Source: Pedobacter cryoconitis (GTDB taxonomy: Bacteria > Bacteroidota > Bacteroidia > Sphingobacteriales > Sphingobacteriaceae). From it: a stretch of DNA of 64,000 nt. Under the pieces are notes generated by a model, which was not told where the DNA came from, ran no database searches, and saw only the letters and a program-made list of their open reading frames with translations. Within the stretch, counting starts at the first letter, position 1; every line of letters begins with the position of its first letter. A program made the translations under genes and the position numbers. Positions 60,649 through 64,000 of this stretch are shown piece after piece. Location of the stretch: assembly GCF_014200595.1 (NCBI RefSeq), contig NZ_JACHCG010000002.1:697343-761342 (forward strand), read 5' to 3'.

Positions 60649-63600
60649 ATGCGTGGAATTAAATGTTTCAAGCTTATAGCAGTATTGCTATTCGTTTCAA
60701 GTTCAGTTAGTAGTCAAACCTCTACATCAAATCCAGGAGATTATACAAAACCTATAGAAGTTTTGCCTCCGTCACCTAATGCCGCTTCACTCGGTAAATA
60801 TGGCGGTATAGATTTAAGTCTGGCTTCTGGTACAGCTAACTTAAATATTCCTATTTATGACTATACGGTCAGAAATTTAAAAGTACCCTTATCATTATCT
60901 TATTCAAGTAATGGTTTTAAAGTAGATGAGTTATCTGGAAGAGTTGGTAGTGGCTGGAATCTCAATGCAGGCGGTGTTATTACCAGAACTGTATACGGAT
61001 CGGCTGATGAAACTTCCCAGCGTTTACCAGTCCCCGCAGATTTTCCAGCAAGAACCAGAGGATTGATATCATTTATTGAAGGGTTATATACGTCGGATAT
61101 AGTCGGACCTCAGGATGGACAGCCAGATATTTTTTCTTTTAACTTTAATGGGAATAGTGGAAGATTTATTTTAGATGATAAATTAAACCCTGTGCTATTA
61201 GCGCATTCCAATTTGAAAATTGAGAAAGATTTCACTTCTGAGGATTGGAATTTTAAGGTTACAGATGCAGACGGGATTCAGTATTTTTTCGGTGGAAAAG
61301 CAGCTAGTGAAAGTACCCAAAAAACAACTTATGGTGTGGGCTGTGGGAAATCACCAGGTAGCAACACTTCTAAAACAGCCTGGTACTTAAAGAAGATAGT
61401 ACATCCAAAAGGCGATATTGTAAACTTTGTTTATTCTTACCTCGGAACAAGTTATACTACAGGTATAAGTGAAACGATCTATGAAAGAGTCTTAATTGGT
61501 GAATCATTAGGATGTAATGGCGCGATGGAAGGGAGTCAAGTACCCCCTGTATTAACTAACAGTGCTTGTCAGACTTTATTACGTACTGATGGTGTTTTAT
61601 TGCAGGAAATAAACTCCAGCAATGGCAGCAAAATTAAATTTAGCTATATAGATAGACAAGACGGAAATGATAAACTTTTATCCGGTATTGAAATATTTAA
61701 ACCTGCTGAATTGAACTCTTTTAAATCATTCTCACTGGTTTATGAAAATTCTTTTTCAACTGGTTTTAGGAATATATATTCTCCAGTAGATAGTAAGGAG
61801 AATTATAGACCTTTTTTAATCAGTGTTAAAGAGAAAAGCAGTGATGGGCTATTAACCAAAAATCATAAATTTTCATATTATGATATTAATGCTCTTCCTC
61901 CAAGGTTATCTTATGCTCAGGATCATTATGGATTTTTTAATGGTAAAAATAATGTAACACTGATTCCTGTACCTACGAGTTTAGCCTGGAAGAATGTAAT
62001 GCAAAAAGCTACAGCAAATAGAGATGTTGATCCGGTTTATGCTATGAAAGGGCTCATTTCTACCGTTACCTATCCAACAGGTGGTAAAGACAGTATTATT
62101 TATGAAGGCAATCAGGTTTATAAGGATGTAGCATTTTATCCTCCTCAGACCAGGGTAACTGCCTATGCATTCAACCTTGACGCGAGAGGTGCTGGAACTA
62201 CGGTATCTTCTTCAATTGCAAATATTAGTTTTGGACAGGATACAAATATCTCTGGTATATGTACTTCAGATAGTCAGACAGGTGGAGATACGTTGCATGA
62301 TGGATGTTCTATTACGTTAATTGATGATATTGGAAGGACAATTTATAGTTCCAGATTGAAACCTGGTCAGAGTTATAATCAATCGATAGTTTTAGAACCT
62401 GGACGTGCTTATAAAATAACTGTAAATTCAACAGGAGAGAAAGTTGGTTGTAGTAGTGGATTCGACTGTGTAATAGGAGATGTGACTTATCAAAAGATGA
62501 ATGTAAATACCGGTGGTATCCGGATAGCCAAAGTCATCTCATTGGATGGAGCTAAGAATATTTCTGGTATTAAAAAGTATTTCTATAATAGCCTTCAGAC
62601 TCCAGGGATTTCTTCCGGAGCAGAAGTGTTGTCTCCACTTTATGAGAAAGATTTAAAAGTGTACCAATCATGTCCAAAAGGTATGGGCTTTTTCAATATC
62701 TATCATTTTTATTCAATGTATTCAAATACACTCAATAATATCTATGTGAATGCATCTTCACCAGTATCTTATAAAAGTGTTGTTGAAAGTTTTGGTGAAA
62801 ACTTTGAAAATGGTGGTGTTGAACATCAATATACATTTCGTCCTGATGCAAAAGCTTATCAGTTAGTTGGTACCATTAACCCAATATTGGGTGCTCCCGT
62901 AAGTGACTATTCATGGGGTAGCGGCAGAGAAATTTATCAGCTTGCTTTTAAATTGCAAGGAACAAGTTATATTCCTGTAAAAAAAGTATTTACCAGCTAT
63001 AAAGAAGATACAAGAGTAGACCGGAAGATTGATGCTTATGTAGTAAATAAAGAGTATGATCCTCTTTATAGCAGTGATCCTCCTCCAATTGAAGAAATAG
63101 ACGCTTATAGTTTAGCTACCTATTCCCATTTTATAAAATGGATTTATGCGGATACGGTAAGAACTCAAAATTTTGCTGGCAATGGAGTTGATTATTCCGA
63201 GAACATATCTGTAAACGAATATGGTAATGCTGATCATGCATTACTTACAAAAACAACTTCTAATACGAGTGATAATCAAAGTTTATCATCTGTATACTCC
63301 TATCCGCAGGATCTCACTCTTAGTGGAAATGAGGAGACTGCTCGTATAAGTCTTATTGATAAGCATATATTAAATGCAGCATTGAAAACGAAGCTAATTA
63401 AAAATTCAGTGCAAGTTCAATCAAATACTGTAGACTATAAGGTGTTTAGTAGCGATTTAACGTTACCATTTAATTATAAACTGGCAAAAGGTTCAGGAAC
63501 GGAAGAAGTAAGAGTTAACATTGATAAATATGATAATAAAGGAAATATATTATCACAATCTCAGACAAGTGGACCTAAGCTGTGTTATGTCTGGAGTTAT

Positions 63601-63933
63601 AATAGTCAATTTCCAATTGCAGAGATTAAGAATTCTGATTACACAACTATTGAAAGCTTGTTGGGCGGGGCTGCTGCCGTAAATACGTTCCGGGATTCTA
63701 ATCCGGATAAATCTGCAATAGATACTTTTCTTCTTCCTTTGAGAACTTCTGCTTTGCTAAAGGATGCTCAGGTTATTAGTTATTCTTATGAGCCTCTGGT
63801 TGGTATTACAAGTCAAACAGATGCCAAAGGTCAAATTACATATTATGAATATGATAGTTTTCAGCGATTGAAAAATGTGAAAGATCAGAATGGGAATATC
63901 ATCAGGAATAATACATACCACTATAAAAATTAA
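60649..63933 (+). CDS. Secreted Rhs/YD-repeat-type protein
   Basis: A 1094-residue exported protein with a signal peptide ending near SSVSSQ (residue 23). The N-terminal region GTANLNIPIYDYTVRNLKVP and RVGSGWNLNAGG resembles the SpvB/Rhs-type beta-rich start common in Bacteroidota. The C-terminal end has one YD-type repeat (GQITYYEYDSFQRLKNVKDQNGNII) and then stops. Most family members continue with many YD repeats and a toxin or hypervariable tip, so this one looks like an N-terminal shell piece. A second exported protein starts 7 nt later, and the pair could form one product split in two. Confidence 0.8.
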   Translation: MRGIKCFKLIAVLLFVSSSVSSQTSTSNPGDYTKPIEVLPPSPNAASLGKYGGIDLSLASGTANLNIPIYDYTVRNLKVPLSLSYSSNGFKVDELSGRVGSGWNLNAGGVITRTVYGSADETSQRLPVPADFPARTRGLISFIEGLYTSDIVGPQDGQPDIFSFNFNGNSGRFILDDKLNPVLLAHSNLKIEKDFTSEDWNFKVTDADGIQYFFGGKAASESTQKTTYGVGCGKSPGSNTSKTAWYLKKIVHPKGDIVNFVYSYLGTSYTTGISETIYERVLIGESLGCNGAMEGSQVPPVLTNSACQTLLRTDGVLLQEINSSNGSKIKFSYIDRQDGNDKLLSGIEIFKPAELNSFKSFSLVYENSFSTGFRNIYSPVDSKENYRPFLISVKEKSSDGLLTKNHKFSYYDINALPPRLSYAQDHYGFFNGKNNVTLIPVPTSLAWKNVMQKATANRDVDPVYAMKGLISTVTYPTGGKDSIIYEGNQVYKDVAFYPPQTRVTAYAFNLDARGAGTTVSSSIANISFGQDTNISGICTSDSQTGGDTLHDGCSITLIDDIGRTIYSSRLKPGQSYNQSIVLEPGRAYKITVNSTGEKVGCSSGFDCVIGDVTYQKMNVNTGGIRIAKVISLDGAKNISGIKKYFYNSLQTPGISSGAEVLSPLYEKDLKVYQSCPKGMGFFNIYHFYSMYSNTLNNIYVNASSPVSYKSVVESFGENFENGGVEHQYTFRPDAKAYQLVGTINPILGAPVSDYSWGSGREIYQLAFKLQGTSYIPVKKVFTSYKEDTRVDRKIDAYVVNKEYDPLYSSDPPPIEEIDAYSLATYSHFIKWIYADTVRTQNFAGNGVDYSENISVNEYGNADHALLTKTTSNTSDNQSLSSVYSYPQDLTLSGNEETARISLIDKHILNAALKTKLIKNSVQVQSNTVDYKVFSSDLTLPFNYKLAKGSGTEEVRVNIDKYDNKGNILSQSQTSGPKLCYVWSYNSQFPIAEIKNSDYTTIESLLGGAAAVNTFRDSNPDKSAIDTFLLPLRTSALLKDAQVISYSYEPLVGITSQTDAKGQITYYEYDSFQRLKNVKDQNGNIIRNNTYHYKN

Positions 63934-63939
63934 TGCCTC

Positions 63940-64000
63940 ATGAAATTAAGATTACAGTATATAGGCTCGATTCTCTGTGCCTTATTTTTAGTTGCCAATA
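63940..64000 (+). CDS. Start of an exported protein, cut by window edge
   Basis: The ATG at 63940 opens a frame that runs off the window (20 codons seen). The visible N-terminus MKLRLQYIGSILCALFLVAN is a signal peptide. The start lies 7 nt after the stop of the Rhs-type gene, so the two are co-expressed. It could be the repeat-rich or tip part of the same Rhs system, but nothing of the mature protein is visible. Confidence 0.6.
   Translation, partial: MKLRLQYIGSILCALFLVAN

Noticed and set aside
1..64000. CRISPR array, insertion sequence, prophage or attachment site
   Set aside because: No regular spaced repeats, transposase, integrase or direct-repeat flanks were seen on either strand.

Overview
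The window comes from a member of the Bacteroidota, most likely a Pedobacter-like Sphingobacteriaceae. Evidence: an AT-rich sequence, a SusC/SusD pair under a hybrid two-component regulator, Bacteroidota-type promoters (TTG, about 20 nt, TAnnTTTG) ahead of the tRNA and several genes, Rhs/YD-type secreted proteins, and housekeeping proteins typical of the phylum. No phage, insertion sequence or CRISPR array was seen.

Region 1 (1-19,030, all minus strand) is a Wzx/Wzy-type exopolysaccharide locus with its own signalling system. From right to left it runs: lone receiver protein, Wza-like export lipoprotein, Wzc/Wzz-like co-polymerase with a degenerate kinase domain, Wzx flippase, glycosyltransferase, Wzy/O-antigen-ligase-like protein, a three-part kinase/nucleotidyltransferase/thymidylate-kinase-like fusion, acyltransferase, two glycosyltransferases, a DUF1972 glycosyltransferase and a WecA-type initiating transferase. 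Then come an NtrC-type sigma-54 activator, a FIST sensor protein and a PAS histidine kinase cut by the window edge. A palindrome ATTCCA-N5-TGGAAT occurs once or twice ahead of four transcription units here. Each copy is followed, at helically phased distances, by a TGGC-containing sigma-54-like promoter. I read this as a regulon of the local activator, and it is the most interesting signal in the window.

Region 2 (19,190-25,500, minus strand) holds an OmpR-type response regulator and histidine kinase. Below them is a tight operon: secreted thioredoxin, ApbE flavin transferase, small Gly/Cys-rich lipoprotein (DUF4266), DUF3570 probable outer-membrane protein, b-type cytochrome and VIT1/CCC1 metal transporter. 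It looks like an envelope redox system with no settled function.

Region 3 (25,670-38,190) has a degenerate Fpg-like protein, then a small fructan-utilisation locus: hybrid two-component sensor with a sugar-binding-protein-like domain, divergent from an MFS sugar transporter, SusC, SusD and a GH32 fructanase. After it come decayed coding fragments and a tRNA-Arg(TCT).

Region 4 (38,260-60,300) is mostly core genome: exonuclease/GIY-YIG protein, OsmC, nucleoside-recognition membrane protein, S9 peptidase, YidC, CTP synthase, KdsB, deoxynucleoside kinase, TrpS, GatC, ABC ATPase, cobalamin adenosyltransferase, IspD, QueA, a MacB-type permease and an MFS transporter, with an unrecognised 355-residue gene and a long inverted repeat. 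Region 5 (60,649-64,000) is a secreted Rhs/YD-type protein followed by the start of a second exported protein.
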